DNA from: Acinetobacter bouvetii DSM 14964 = CIP 107468
GTDB lineage: Bacteria; Pseudomonadota; Gammaproteobacteria; Pseudomonadales; Moraxellaceae
NCBI RefSeq assembly: GCF_000368865.1
Contig: NZ_KB849727.1
Coordinates: 880,986-944,793, forward strand
DNA: 63,808 bases
Direction: 5' to 3'
Shown here: positions 17,409 through 26,493 of the stretch, piece after piece
Position numbering within the stretch: position 1 is the stretch's first letter
How the letters are laid out: each line of letters starts with the position of its first letter
Translations under genes and position numbers: made by a program
Notes under the pieces: model-generated
Seen by the model: only the letters and a program-made list of their open reading frames with translations
The model's database searches: none
Told to the model about the DNA's origin: nothing

Positions 17409-19151
17409 TTAAACACTCAGCTGAATCTGCGCCAGCACCTGTTTTAAGACTGCAGCATAGTCATAACCCTCGTTTGGCTTATTTACCATACGCCACGCGA
17501 CATAACCATCTGGACGCACCAGCACCGCGCCTGCTTCAGGCACTTCCGATTTGGCATTCCATGCGCCATACACATCACGGAATTGGCGCGAACCAATTTG
17601 AACCACGTCTAAATAAGGCAATGCCAATGCTTCAGCAGCCGCTTTCCAGCCAGTGCCCGAAAGGCCTGTCATTAAGGTAAAGCGGCCTTTGCCGCTAATA
17701 TCCAAAGTCGAACGCTTTTGCCCTTTGGCATCCACCAGCCAAGCATGCGGCACTTTCGCGCCTGGGCGCGTAGTCGCTTGCAGATGCAATTGCGGGTCTT
17801 GCAGGAAGACTTCTTCATCCGATTCTGCAACCACAGCATTGGATGCATAGCGCTGGTTCAATTCTGTGCCCTGCGCATTAAACTCATAATGTTTAATCTC
17901 CAGCGCTTTAAATAATTGCTCACGGATTTCTGCCGCTTCCTCTGTTTCTGCAAAAATCCGATCCAGCATTTGCGCCTGCGTGGTCACCCCTTGATCAAAA
18001 CCAAATACATCTTTTAAATGCCTATAGTCGAAACGGGATTGGTTGGCGCGGGCGACGATCTGCTTGCCGACTGGCGCCCGTTCCTCAGTATAGGATGCCA
18101 GCAGACTTGGCTGCGCCCAGCCTTTCACCGCATAAGCCAGTTTCCACGCCAAATTAAAAGCATCCTGCATGCAGGTATTCGAGCCTAAGCCGCTGGATGG
18201 CGGATGACGGTGCACAGCATCGCCGCCGCAGAATACGCGGCCGACCGAATAGTTGGCTGCCCAAGTCTGATTGACATACCAGTAAGACACCTTCTGAATT
18301 TCAACATCGTCAATTTCAGTTCCCACAAAAGCATTTAAACGCGCACGCACCTGTGTTTCTGTCACCTGTGGTTCGCCCTGTTCAATGTCAAAGCCCCAGC
18401 CCATAATCCATTCATCCCACGGACTGATGGCGCGGAGCAATCCCATGCCGATATCCCCAAAGCCGGCTTCAGGATTCACAATCCACTGTAAAATAGCGGG
18501 ACGGTGCTGCACATATTGCGACAGATCTGCTTTAAACGTTACATATACCGTACCCGCACGCGACATCACCCCTTCCAAAGGCAAATTCAGCTGCTCAACG
18601 ATTTTTGAACGCGCGCCATCCATGCCCACTAAATATTTGGCGCGCAGGCTAAATTCCTGACCTGTAATTTGATTGATAAAAGCTGCCGTTACACCATCGT
18701 CATCTTGAGTATGCGACAAATACTCGGTATTAAAATGATAAATCGCGCCGCGCTCACCGGCATTCTTTACCAGCAATGCTTCCATTTTCGGCTGAATCAA
18801 ATCGACCAAAGGGCATGGACTGCCCTGCACATAATCACCATGGCGTTCATCGCCTGTTCCCCACGCGCTCATGCGGGCAATTTCTTCGCCAACAAGGCTG
18901 GTGGTAATCAAGCTTTCCCCCATCTCTTGCCACGGCGTCGCAATGCCTTTGACTTGTTCTTCTACACCTAAATCGCGCAGCACTTCCATCGCGCGCTGAT
19001 TGGTAATATGGGCGCGCGGGCTATTGGCGAGCCAATTAAATTGTGTAAAGAGCTGCACTTTAATGCCATAGTTCGCCAAAGCCAAACCTAAAGTAGAGCC
19101 GGCAGGCCCAGTCCCCACAATTAAAACGTCCGTATCGTATTGCTTCGGCAT
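17409..19151 (-). CDS. FAD-dependent phenol-type monooxygenase
   Basis: This 580-aa class A flavoprotein hydroxylase has an N-terminal GxGxxG (VLIVGTGPAGSTLGLALANYG), a DG motif (LVGMDGARSKI) and a GD motif (FCGGDAVHRHPPSSGLGSN). A C-terminal phenol-hydroxylase/thioredoxin-like dimerisation domain spans about residues 470-575. It resembles the TfdB/phenol hydroxylase branch more than the MhpA-like enzyme at 875-2584, from which it differs in the sequence around each FAD motif. The ATG at 19151 has GGAG seven bases upstream. It is divergent from a LysR gene 210 bases away, the classic arrangement of an inducible hydroxylase. The substrate is unknown. Confidence 0.86.
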   Translation of the reverse strand: MPKQYDTDVLIVGTGPAGSTLGLALANYGIKVQLFTQFNWLANSPRAHITNQRAMEVLRDLGVEEQVKGIATPWQEMGESLITTSLVGEEIARMSAWGTGDERHGDYVQGSPCPLVDLIQPKMEALLVKNAGERGAIYHFNTEYLSHTQDDDGVTAAFINQITGQEFSLRAKYLVGMDGARSKIVEQLNLPLEGVMSRAGTVYVTFKADLSQYVQHRPAILQWIVNPEAGFGDIGMGLLRAISPWDEWIMGWGFDIEQGEPQVTETQVRARLNAFVGTEIDDVEIQKVSYWYVNQTWAANYSVGRVFCGGDAVHRHPPSSGLGSNTCMQDAFNLAWKLAYAVKGWAQPSLLASYTEERAPVGKQIVARANQSRFDYRHLKDVFGFDQGVTTQAQMLDRIFAETEEAAEIREQLFKALEIKHYEFNAQGTELNQRYASNAVVAESDEEVFLQDPQLHLQATTRPGAKVPHAWLVDAKGQKRSTLDISGKGRFTLMTGLSGTGWKAAAEALALPYLDVVQIGSRQFRDVYGAWNAKSEVPEAGAVLVRPDGYVAWRMVNKPNEGYDYAAVLKQVLAQIQLSV

Positions 19152-19360
19152 ATCAAGCTCCGCATTTGAATTACTGTATAGCTTTGGCCTACAGGCCAAA
19201 AGCGCTGCTAAGCAGTTTAAAAAAGTTTGAAGCTGCGCCCCACACCCAGACCTCTAAACGATAGTTGCATATTTTTTTCGTCTGCTTGAATGCATACTCA
19301 TTTGAATTTGAAGCCGCGTTTGGCTGCAGATTCTTTTTAATTTTTCAACGGTCATACGCT

Positions 19361-20242
19361 ATGGAATTGCGCCATTTAAAATATTTTGCAGCAGTTGCAG
19401 AATACGGCAGTTTTACCAAAGCAGCAGAACAGCTGTTTACCGCTCAGCCGTCCCTAAGTCAGCAAATTAAGGATTTGGAAGCAGAGGTTGGCGTACAGCT
19501 GATCGACCGCTCCAGCAAGCAAATCAAATTGACCGATGAAGGGCGGACTTTTTTAAAGCATGCTTTAAATGCGATAGAAAGCGCCAATTTAGCCGCGGCG
19601 GCCGCTCAGCAGGTGGCGCATCAAAAGAAAAATCAAATTCATATCGGTTTTTTAAATGTGGCGGAATTAAAAATCATGCCGCTGATTTTAGAAAAGCTGA
19701 AAAAGCAGCTTCCCAATATCAGCATTCATATTCAAAGCCTAACCTGCCTAGAGCAGATTCATAAACTGAAAAAATCTGAGCTGGACATCAGCTTTACCCG
19801 TTTTGCACTGCAGCATGACGACTATGACAATATTCAGCTGATGACCGAGAAAATCTATTTAGTGGCGTCCAAAAAACTGCACAGCAGCGGCCATACGGTA
19901 ACGCGCAACTATTTAAGCAAGCAGAGCATCATTATGTGCGAACAAGGCGCCTCCCCGGTATTTTATGAAAATATTCATCAAATCATTGCGCTGGAACAGC
20001 TGCCGCAGCGGCAGATGCATTGGGTCACCAATGTGCTGCAGCATATCAATCTGATTAATATGGGCATGGGCTACAGCTTTGCGCCAGAATACCTGCTGAA
20101 GTTTTTAAGTGAGGATGTGCAGACCGTCGCAACCGATTTTGAAATCACGCCGCTGCATCTGTATGCCAGTTTCAGAAAAAATTCCAGCCATCAGGCCTTG
20201 CAGATGATTTGCCGGGAATTAAAAGCCGCAACAATACACTAA
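19361..20242 (+). CDS. LysR-family transcriptional regulator
   Basis: This 293-aa protein starts MELRHLKYFAAVAEYGSFTK, a typical LysR N-terminus, with the recognition helix in LFTAQPSLSQQIKDLEAEVG. The C-terminal domain is the usual co-inducer fold. It faces the FAD monooxygenase across about 210 bases and is its likely activator. The earlier in-frame start at 19265 would add 32 hydrophobic residues and is rejected. Confidence 0.88.
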   Translation: MELRHLKYFAAVAEYGSFTKAAEQLFTAQPSLSQQIKDLEAEVGVQLIDRSSKQIKLTDEGRTFLKHALNAIESANLAAAAAQQVAHQKKNQIHIGFLNVAELKIMPLILEKLKKQLPNISIHIQSLTCLEQIHKLKKSELDISFTRFALQHDDYDNIQLMTEKIYLVASKKLHSSGHTVTRNYLSKQSIIMCEQGASPVFYENIHQIIALEQLPQRQMHWVTNVLQHINLINMGMGYSFAPEYLLKFLSEDVQTVATDFEITPLHLYASFRKNSSHQALQMICRELKAATIH

Positions 20243-20276
20243 AAATCATACAAGGAGCCAATGCTCCTTGTATGAT
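20240..20276 (-). terminator. Terminator after the esterase-like gene
   Basis: A perfect 14-bp stem (20245-20258 with 20263-20276) with a CAAT loop is followed on the minus strand by five T residues. On the plus strand the stem has no T run, so it serves mainly the minus-strand gene. Confidence 0.8.
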
Positions 20277-20289
20277 GGCAATCTGTTGT

Positions 20290-21513
20290 TTAATTAGCGG
20301 TCATCAAGTCATGAATCTCATCCGCCAAAGCCGGAATATTATTAGAGAAGACCGTTGAATGCGTTTCACCCGCGAAAGGCTCCAGCCGGACATCTGTACC
20401 CAATCCATCCATATTGACCGCCAAATCCGTCGTAATATCCACTGGAACCGTCGTATCCGCCTCGCCCTGATAAATCACTACAGGCTTATCTAATTTGACC
20501 ATTCCCGGTGTATTATCATTCAGATATTGCCCAATATCCGGATCAGTTAAGAAATTTGGCTGCAAAGCCGTATAGGTAAAAAATTTGCTGTAATCTGTTC
20601 CCATATATTGCTGCATGTCTGCGGCGAATTTTATCCCCAGCTCTGGTGAACAAATGCTTTCCGCCAATGCAGCGATAGGAGCTTTTGCCGGCAGAAATGA
20701 CTGCGCATATTGAAATGCTGGCGTTTCAGCTTTAATGCCTGAACTGACAATGGCCGCATAAGCGTAGGCTGTCGCTGCAATGCCGATGGCCTGGCCAAAT
20801 GCGGCAGCATCCCCCGCGCTTAAAGCTGCTGCCGCTTTGTTTTGCGCCGTATTTAGATCTTCATCCAGTGTTTCTGCTAAATAAGAAGCAGGCGCAATGG
20901 CTACAGTGCCTTTAAAATTATAGCCCAGCAGCGCTTGCTGGTACTGAGCCGCCGCCAAGGCCGCATGACCGCCCTGAGACCAGCCAATCACACTCCAGTT
21001 TTTAGATAAATTTCCATACTGATCATGCGCAGCTTTCACCGCTGACAGAATAGATGTTGCCGCGCTTTCCAGATTCAAATAAGGGTGCGGAACTGCAGTA
21101 TTGCCCAAACCCTCATAATCAGGGGCAACAACAGCATACCCTTTAGCCAGTAAAGCTTTCACTAGAGCCTTTTCAGAGCCCGCTAAAACATTCTGAGATG
21201 GAGCGCATCGGTCAGCAGCGCCTGTTGTGCCATGCGCCCAAACCACAACAGGCCAGCCACCTGAGGGTGCAGCGCCAGCAGGAATAAAAATTAAGGTTGT
21301 TGCATTAATCTCCTTGCCTGCGACACTTTGCATTTTATAAGTCAAAATTTCATGTTTCGCCGCCAGTGCAGACACATCGGGATCCACTGCATAAGCGTTT
21401 ATATTAGAAGACCATATATTCCAGTCCTCGTCATCTCCACTGCCGCAAGCCGTTAAAAATAAGGCTGAAGAATATGCAGCCGCCAACAAACTTTGTTTAA
21501 GCACCTGATTCAT
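20290..21513 (-). CDS. Secreted lipase/esterase-like lipoprotein (alpha/beta hydrolase)
   Basis: The 407-aa product is a predicted lipoprotein with lipobox LTAC (Cys23). The mature part is an alpha/beta hydrolase of the secretory-lipase type. The nucleophile elbow is GWSQGG, preceded by an oxyanion-hole-like VVWAHGTTGAADRC; a later YQGEADTTVP gives the acid Asp and AGETHSTVF the His. It probably hydrolyses esters at the cell surface or in the periplasm. Terminators lie on both sides, so it is a single-gene unit. The substrate is unknown. Confidence 0.83.
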   Translation of the reverse strand: MNQVLKQSLLAAAYSSALFLTACGSGDDEDWNIWSSNINAYAVDPDVSALAAKHEILTYKMQSVAGKEINATTLIFIPAGAAPSGGWPVVVWAHGTTGAADRCAPSQNVLAGSEKALVKALLAKGYAVVAPDYEGLGNTAVPHPYLNLESAATSILSAVKAAHDQYGNLSKNWSVIGWSQGGHAALAAAQYQQALLGYNFKGTVAIAPASYLAETLDEDLNTAQNKAAAALSAGDAAAFGQAIGIAATAYAYAAIVSSGIKAETPAFQYAQSFLPAKAPIAALAESICSPELGIKFAADMQQYMGTDYSKFFTYTALQPNFLTDPDIGQYLNDNTPGMVKLDKPVVIYQGEADTTVPVDITTDLAVNMDGLGTDVRLEPFAGETHSTVFSNNIPALADEIHDLMTAN

Positions 21514-21575
21514 TTTTCATGTCCCTTTCTTGTTATTCGCCGGAATCTCATCACGAGATTTAAATAATTAAGCAT

Positions 21576-21603
21576 AAAAAAAGCACCTCAATTAGGTGCT
21601 TTT
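21576..21603 (-). terminator. Terminator after ubiA
   Basis: AAAAGCACCT pairs with AGGTGCTTTT (21579-21588 with 21594-21603) around a 5-base loop. The upstream A run provides a T tract on the minus strand. Confidence 0.82.
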
Positions 21604-21668
21604 CGTAATATGCGTCAATATATTATTTATTTTTTGTAAATTGCATCACACTTTCTTATGCACATATT

Positions 21669-22547
21669 TCATAAAACCGCAAAGAAAATGCCGATAAAGA
21701 TAATAAGCCCAACCCAGCGGTTATGGCGGAAAGCCCAAAAACAGCGCTGCGGATCGCGGTCACGGGTTTTGGTCCATTGATAGATAAAATCAGCAGCCAC
21801 AGCCAGTAACGCCAGCAAACCAAATGGCAGCAGCAAGTGTTCTAAATACAGTGCCGAACCAATCAGTACAATACTTAAAGCCTGCAGTGCCGAAATAATT
21901 TCAATGTCATATTTGCCAAATAAAATTGCGGTGGATTTTACGCCAATTTTTAAATCATATTCACGGTCGGTGATCGCGTATTGCGTATCATACGCCACCG
22001 TCCACGCCAAATTGCCAAAGTATAAAAGCCAGCAGGTTAAATCTAACGGTTTGCCTATTGCTGTAAAGGACATTGGAATTCCCCATGAAAAAGCCATGCC
22101 TAAAACAACCTGAGGCAAATGCGTATAGCGCTTCATAAAAGGATAGATAAAAGCGAGAAAAAGCCCGCCTAAAGCACAATAAAACGTTTCAATGGGCAGA
22201 AACAGCAACATGCATGCACTAGCGAAGACTAAAGCAAGAAACACATAAATGGCTTCTTTTGCAGAAATAATGCCTGTTGCCAAAGGGCGGGTTTTGGTGC
22301 GCTCAACATGTGCATCCACTTTGCGGTCGGCAAAATCATTGATGGCGCAGCCAGCCGCACGCATAAATATCGTGCCTAGTACCATCGGAATCAGAATACC
22401 AATTGGCGGTATGCCCTCTGCTGCAATCCACAGCGCCCACATGGTCGGCCAAAAAACCAATTCTGTGCCAATCGGCTTATCAAAACGGCAGAGGTAATAA
22501 TAGGCTTCTAGACGTTCACGCCAAGTAATTTGATGCACAGCTGTCAT
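21669..22547 (-). CDS. ubiA: 4-hydroxybenzoate polyprenyltransferase
   Basis: This 292-aa multi-pass membrane enzyme has the two Asp-rich motifs of UbiA: NDFADRKVDAHVERT near residue 75 and DREYDLKIG near residue 195. It attaches the polyprenyl chain to 4-hydroxybenzoate in ubiquinone synthesis. An AAGGA site precedes the ATG. It lies eight bases after the chorismate lyase gene, so the two make a ubiCA operon, the same pairing as in E. coli. Confidence 0.94.
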   Translation of the reverse strand: MTAVHQITWRERLEAYYYLCRFDKPIGTELVFWPTMWALWIAAEGIPPIGILIPMVLGTIFMRAAGCAINDFADRKVDAHVERTKTRPLATGIISAKEAIYVFLALVFASACMLLFLPIETFYCALGGLFLAFIYPFMKRYTHLPQVVLGMAFSWGIPMSFTAIGKPLDLTCWLLYFGNLAWTVAYDTQYAITDREYDLKIGVKSTAILFGKYDIEIISALQALSIVLIGSALYLEHLLLPFGLLALLAVAADFIYQWTKTRDRDPQRCFWAFRHNRWVGLIIFIGIFFAVL

Positions 22548-22555
22548 AACGATCC

Positions 22556-23029
22556 TTAACCTGCAGAATGTTGCTTTTGCAAATACTGTTCAAAACTTTC
22601 CAGAAAAGTTTCCTGCACAATGAATTTGCAGCCGTGCCAAGTATAACAGCTCTGCCGAGTCCAGCCATCTTCAAGCCAAATCACACGGCGTTCACATGCT
22701 GGGTTTGTGCGCTGAAACAAAAAAAAGCCAATCGGTTTAGTGCCAATATGCTTAAATATCCGCGCGCGCTGCTGCAAGCTCAAGATCGGAAAAATGCTTT
22801 TGGCTTTCACCCAAGGCTGTTCTTCACAGCCGTATAAATAGCTTTCACGCACCCAGGATGTGTGCTGATAAGGCATTTTCATCCATTTTGCATCGATAAA
22901 GTTCAGACGCTGAAAATGTTCTTTTACCGGCTGAACCATAAATTTTCCATCTGCTAAATCAGTCAGCTGCTGGGTCAATGAACCTGACGCATACAGCCAT
23001 GATTTCAGTTCAGCGGGAATATGCTGCAT
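22556..23029 (-). CDS. ubiC: Chorismate lyase
   Basis: The 157-aa product matches chorismate--pyruvate lyase, which makes 4-hydroxybenzoate from chorismate. Recognisable parts are SWLYASGSLTQQL near the start, TSWVRESYLYG and PWVKAKSIFP in the centre, and GTKPIGFFLF in the second half. I chose the ATG at 23029 because AGGTAGAG stands before it. An ATG pair at 23074/23077 would add 15-16 residues without a clear site. The next gene, ubiA, uses the product. Confidence 0.88.
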   Translation of the reverse strand: MQHIPAELKSWLYASGSLTQQLTDLADGKFMVQPVKEHFQRLNFIDAKWMKMPYQHTSWVRESYLYGCEEQPWVKAKSIFPILSLQQRARIFKHIGTKPIGFFLFQRTNPACERRVIWLEDGWTRQSCYTWHGCKFIVQETFLESFEQYLQKQHSAG

Positions 23030-23098
23030 AACTCTACCTGTAAAATATCTGTTTAACGCTTTTTGTTGGCGCATCATTGAACATGGTTAATTCGATCA

Positions 23099-23389
23099 TT
23101 AACCATTGTCTGTTTTTGCAATCACTTCAAATTTGCCGCTGGGCATTTTTTGTAAAATCAATCCTTCACTGCTCAAATAAAAGCTTTGAGGATAATCATA
23201 TTGCAAAGCCAGTTCAGGATTTTTTAATGCCACAAATTGCGCCTGCTTATAGCCTTCAGGAGTACGGCCGACTTCTATATAAGTCACTTCTGAAAAATTC
23301 AGCTTGAAGCCTTTTGCATGATCCTTGGGGTCATTCCAAGGGAAAAACCCTGTATGCTTTTTACGCTGCGCCATAAATTTGGATGCCAT
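23099..23389 (-). CDS. Conserved-looking small protein of unknown function
   Basis: This 96-aa soluble protein starts MASKFMAQRKKHTGFFPWND. It has a basic N-terminus and a beta-rich C-terminal half (LSSEGLILQKMPSGKFEVIAK). I do not recognise a family. It is upstream of ubiC in the same direction with a 69-base gap and could be co-transcribed. The start is uncertain; a second ATG lies five codons in. Confidence 0.6.
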   Translation of the reverse strand: MASKFMAQRKKHTGFFPWNDPKDHAKGFKLNFSEVTYIEVGRTPEGYKQAQFVALKNPELALQYDYPQSFYLSSEGLILQKMPSGKFEVIAKTDNG

Positions 23390-23415
23390 ATCTGAAACGT
23401 ATCAATGCATGATAC

Positions 23416-23445
23416 AAAAAAACCCGCACAAGGCGGGTTTTTTTT
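23416..23445. terminator. Terminator after glnA, T runs on both strands
   Basis: A GC-rich stem (AACCCGC/GCGGGTT core) with a 5-base loop is flanked by A7 and T8. It lies 35 bases past the glnA stop on the minus strand. Confidence 0.9.
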
Positions 23446-23479
23446 ACAGTTGTGATTCTAGGTCTAAAGACCGGAAGAA

Positions 23480-24895
23480 TTACAGGCTGTAGTACATGTC
23501 GAATTCAACAGGGTGAGTTGTTGTATTTAAACGGCGAACATCTTCACGTTTAAGTTCAACATAAGCACCCAGCATTTCTTTAGTGAACACGCCGCCTTTA
23601 AGAAGGAATTCGTTGTCCGCTTCAAGAGCATCAAGCGCCATTTCCAAGCTGTGAGCAACAGTTGGAATTTTTGCTTCTTCTTCAGGAGGAAGATCGTACA
23701 GGTTCTTGTCAGCAGCTTCACCTGGGTGAATCTTGTTTTGGATACCGTCAAGACCAGCCATCAGCAATGCAGCGAAACCTAAGTACGGGTTCATCATTGG
23801 ATCAGGGAAACGCGCTTCGATACGCTTGCCTTTCGGGCTAGATACGTAAGGAATACGGATAGAAGCAGAACGGTTGCGCGCTGAGTAAGCAAGCATGATC
23901 GGCGCTTCAAAGTGCGGCACTAAACGCTTGTACGAGTTTGTAGAAGGGTTCGTAATTGCGTTCAATGCACGAGCGTGCTTGATTACACCGCCGATGAAGT
24001 ACAGCGCCATTTCAGAAAGGCCTGCATATTCATCACCAGCAAACAAGTTCTTGCCGTCTTTAGAGATCGACATGTGAACGTGCATGCCTGAACCGTTATC
24101 GCCAACCATTGGTTTAGGCATGAAAGTCGCAGTTTTTGCATATTGGTGAGCAACGTTCCAAACAGCATATTTGAACTGTTGAACTTCGTCAGCTTTGCGA
24201 ACCATCGTATTGAAGCTTACGCCGATTTCTAATTGGCAAGATGCAACTTCATGGTGATGAACTTCTACACGGCCTGGGCCCATGATGTCTTCAATTTTTG
24301 CACACATGTCTGCACGCATATCTTGTGAAGAATCTACAGGAGGTACTGGGAAGTAGCCGCCTTTAACGCGTGGACGGTGGCCAGAGTTGCCCGCTTCGTA
24401 GTCTTTACCAGTAGACCAAGCCGCTTCTTCAGCAATCAATGTATGGCGCGCGCCAGACATATCGATGTCCCATTTTACTTCGTCAAATACGAAGAATTCT
24501 GGTTCTGGGCCAAAGAATGCTGTATCACCGATACCTGTAGATTTCAGGTATTCTTCTGCACGGCGAGCGATCGAGCGCGGGTCACGGTCATAGCCTTGAC
24601 CAGTAGATGGCTCAATTACGTCACAAGTTACAACAACTGTTGCTTCAGCGAAGAACGGGTCAAGGAAGCAAGTTTCTGCATCTGGACGTAAAATCATGTC
24701 AGATGCTTCGATGCCTTTCCAGCCGGCAATTGAAGAACCGTCAAACATTTTGCCGTCTTCAAATGTGTCTTCGTCGATTGTATCAGCAGGGTAAGTTACA
24801 TGCTGCTCTTTACCCTTAGTGTCAGTAAAGCGAAAATCGACCCATTTTGCGCCACTTTCTTGGATGAGTTGAAGGACCTTGTTCGCCATGCTCAT
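23480..24895 (-). CDS. glnA: Glutamine synthetase type I
   Basis: This 471-aa enzyme makes glutamine from glutamate, ammonia and ATP as a dodecamer. Signatures include [12 protein letters not shown], the metal-binding [10 protein letters not shown], and the adenylylation Tyr in NLYDLPPEE, which marks it as the regulated type I-beta form. The first ATG at 24895 has CGGAG five bases upstream and is preferred over the ATG two codons later. A sigma-54 promoter about 60 bases upstream and NtrC-like sites further up point to nitrogen control. It is monocistronic, ending at a strong terminator. Confidence 0.97.
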   Translation of the reverse strand: MSMANKVLQLIQESGAKWVDFRFTDTKGKEQHVTYPADTIDEDTFEDGKMFDGSSIAGWKGIEASDMILRPDAETCFLDPFFAEATVVVTCDVIEPSTGQGYDRDPRSIARRAEEYLKSTGIGDTAFFGPEPEFFVFDEVKWDIDMSGARHTLIAEEAAWSTGKDYEAGNSGHRPRVKGGYFPVPPVDSSQDMRADMCAKIEDIMGPGRVEVHHHEVASCQLEIGVSFNTMVRKADEVQQFKYAVWNVAHQYAKTATFMPKPMVGDNGSGMHVHMSISKDGKNLFAGDEYAGLSEMALYFIGGVIKHARALNAITNPSTNSYKRLVPHFEAPIMLAYSARNRSASIRIPYVSSPKGKRIEARFPDPMMNPYLGFAALLMAGLDGIQNKIHPGEAADKNLYDLPPEEEAKIPTVAHSLEMALDALEADNEFLLKGGVFTKEMLGAYVELKREDVRRLNTTTHPVEFDMYYSL

Positions 24896-24955
24896 TTTGC
24901 TCCGATGTTTTTTTGTTGCACTTGCTAAGTGCGTGTTAGCAGTTGGCAGTTATAA

Positions 24956-24972
24956 AGCAATTACCGTACCAA
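24956..24972 (-). promoter_or_regulatory. Sigma-54 promoter of glnA
   Basis: Read on the minus strand the bases are TTGGTACGGTAATTGCT, with GG (24970-24969) and GC (24958-24957) separated by exactly ten bases, as required for the -24/-12 elements. Only one base of the TTGGCAC half differs from consensus. The position, about 60 bases before the glnA ATG, fits. Confidence 0.8.
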
Positions 24973-25066
24973 CTTTTAAAAACAAAGATAATATATTGAA
25001 TTCCTTATCAGAATTAAAGATTACGCTGCTTTGCTTTGTGTCTATTATACTGAGTGCCAAAGTAAA

Positions 25067-25135
25067 TGCACCATATTCAAACACTCTCATTTAATTTTGT
25101 TCAAAAAGCGCCACAACATGTTCCAATTTGGTGCA
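25067..25135. promoter_or_regulatory. NtrC-type activator sites upstream of glnA
   Basis: TGTTCCAATTTGGTGCA at 25119-25135 matches the NtrC dyad TGCAC-N5-6-GTGCA with one perfect half. A second perfect half-site TGCACC stands at 25067-25072. They lie about 100-180 bases upstream of the sigma-54 element, the usual enhancer distance. Binding is inferred from these matches. Confidence 0.55.
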
Positions 25136-25890
25136 ATCATGCATATCCACTTATTCCTGCGCCTTTTACGCTGCGGTATTTCCGCATGCATGCATTTAAA
25201 TAGCCTGAATAAAATCAATACTCATCTTTTTGTTTAATCTTCAATACTTAAGGCATCTTGTTTAATATTTTTAAGCGCTCAAACCCCAGCTCTCGGCAGG
25301 TTTGGCGCTGTAAATTCAGACATTCAAATCATCCAAGGCTGAAGCTGTATTTTTTCGGTAAAATAATGCTGAAAAAAGATGCAGGCAAAAAATGCACCTT
25401 TTGAGTGAATATTTCTTTCCAGCAGTGTTTTATCCAGATTCTGCACATCAGCAATTCATTTTGCTGCTCAACAATTATTCCCCAGCAGTTAACTGCAATC
25501 CATTTAATGACTGCAGCATTTTCTCTAAATCGTGAGCTGCTCGCAGGACAGCAATTGCATGTTAGACATGAATGACTGCCGCATCCATTTAAGCGGTTGC
25601 CTGCTTGAACAGCGGCGTTAATCAGCAGCCATCAGGCCAATTAGCGCCAAATCTGAATATCACTAAAACCTAATAGCGATATCGGCAGAATCCACGAGGC
25701 CACGCCCCTGTTCCTCGAAATAGTTCAGCCGAAAATGATTATTTTTTGCTATGATGACTTGCGCTCCATTTTCCTGATTTATTTATCTTTATATAAATAA
25801 TCAATGCTGCATTTCTCCAGCAAGGAAAACTGTGGGCCGCTTTGGACTAATCAAGCACAGTTAAGTGCGTAATTTCAATAGGTTAAGCTC

Positions 25891-26475
25891 ATGCTTTTAA
25901 TGATCGACAACTATGACTCTTTTACCTACAACATCGTCCAGTATTTTGGCGAGTTAAATCAGGAAGTAAAAGTAGTGCGTAATGATGCCGTGACTTTAGA
26001 AGATATTGAGCGATGGCAACCGAAGTATTTGGTCATTGGCCCAGGCCCTTGTTCGCCAAGTGAAGCAGGTATTTCTATTCCTGCCATTCAGCATTTTGCA
26101 GGCAAGATTCCATTGCTGGGTGTGTGTTTAGGCCACCAAGCCATTGGACAGGCTTTTGGCGGTGATATTATCCGCGCAAAAAAAGTCATGCATGGCCGCT
26201 TGTCTGACATGTATCACAGCGATAAGGGCATTTTCAGTAATCTGCCTTCTCCATTTTCCGCAACGCGCTATCACTCTTTGGTGATTGATCAGGCGACGCT
26301 GCCAGAATGCTTAGAAGTCACCTGCTGGACCAATGAAGAAGATGGCTCCATGGAAGAGATTATGGGGGTAAAACATAAGACATTGCCGGTTGAAGGCGTG
26401 CAGTTTCACCCTGAATCTATTTTAAGCCAGCACGGCCATCAGATTTTCAAAAACTTCTTAGAAATTTACGCATAA
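25891..26475 (+). CDS. trpG: Anthranilate synthase glutamine amidotransferase subunit
   Basis: This 194-aa class I glutamine amidotransferase has the catalytic Cys in [13 protein letters not shown] and His/Glu in FHPES near the C-terminus, and an oxyanion-loop [13 protein letters not shown]. It supplies ammonia to TrpE for anthranilate, and in this genus it usually also serves PabB for p-aminobenzoate. An AGGTTAAG site precedes the ATG. It starts a trpGDC operon; trpE is not in the window. Confidence 0.95.
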   Translation: MLLMIDNYDSFTYNIVQYFGELNQEVKVVRNDAVTLEDIERWQPKYLVIGPGPCSPSEAGISIPAIQHFAGKIPLLGVCLGHQAIGQAFGGDIIRAKKVMHGRLSDMYHSDKGIFSNLPSPFSATRYHSLVIDQATLPECLEVTCWTNEEDGSMEEIMGVKHKTLPVEGVQFHPESILSQHGHQIFKNFLEIYA

Positions 26476-26493
26476 CAGAGCGCATCCAAGATT

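Larger units (their letters stand above)
24896..25890. other. Gene-free 1-kb region between glnA and trpG
   Basis: Apart from the glnA control sites, no reading frame has a ribosome binding site or coding look. Near trpG a TATGAT at 25750-25755 could be a -10 element, without a convincing -35. A 22-codon frame at 25804-25872 has one Trp codon and no attenuator-like hairpin. A small RNA cannot be excluded. Confidence 0.5.

Noticed and set aside
25804..25872. 22-codon frame upstream of trpG as a Trp leader peptide
   Set aside because: It has only one Trp codon, no good ribosome binding site and no terminator/antiterminator pair before trpG.
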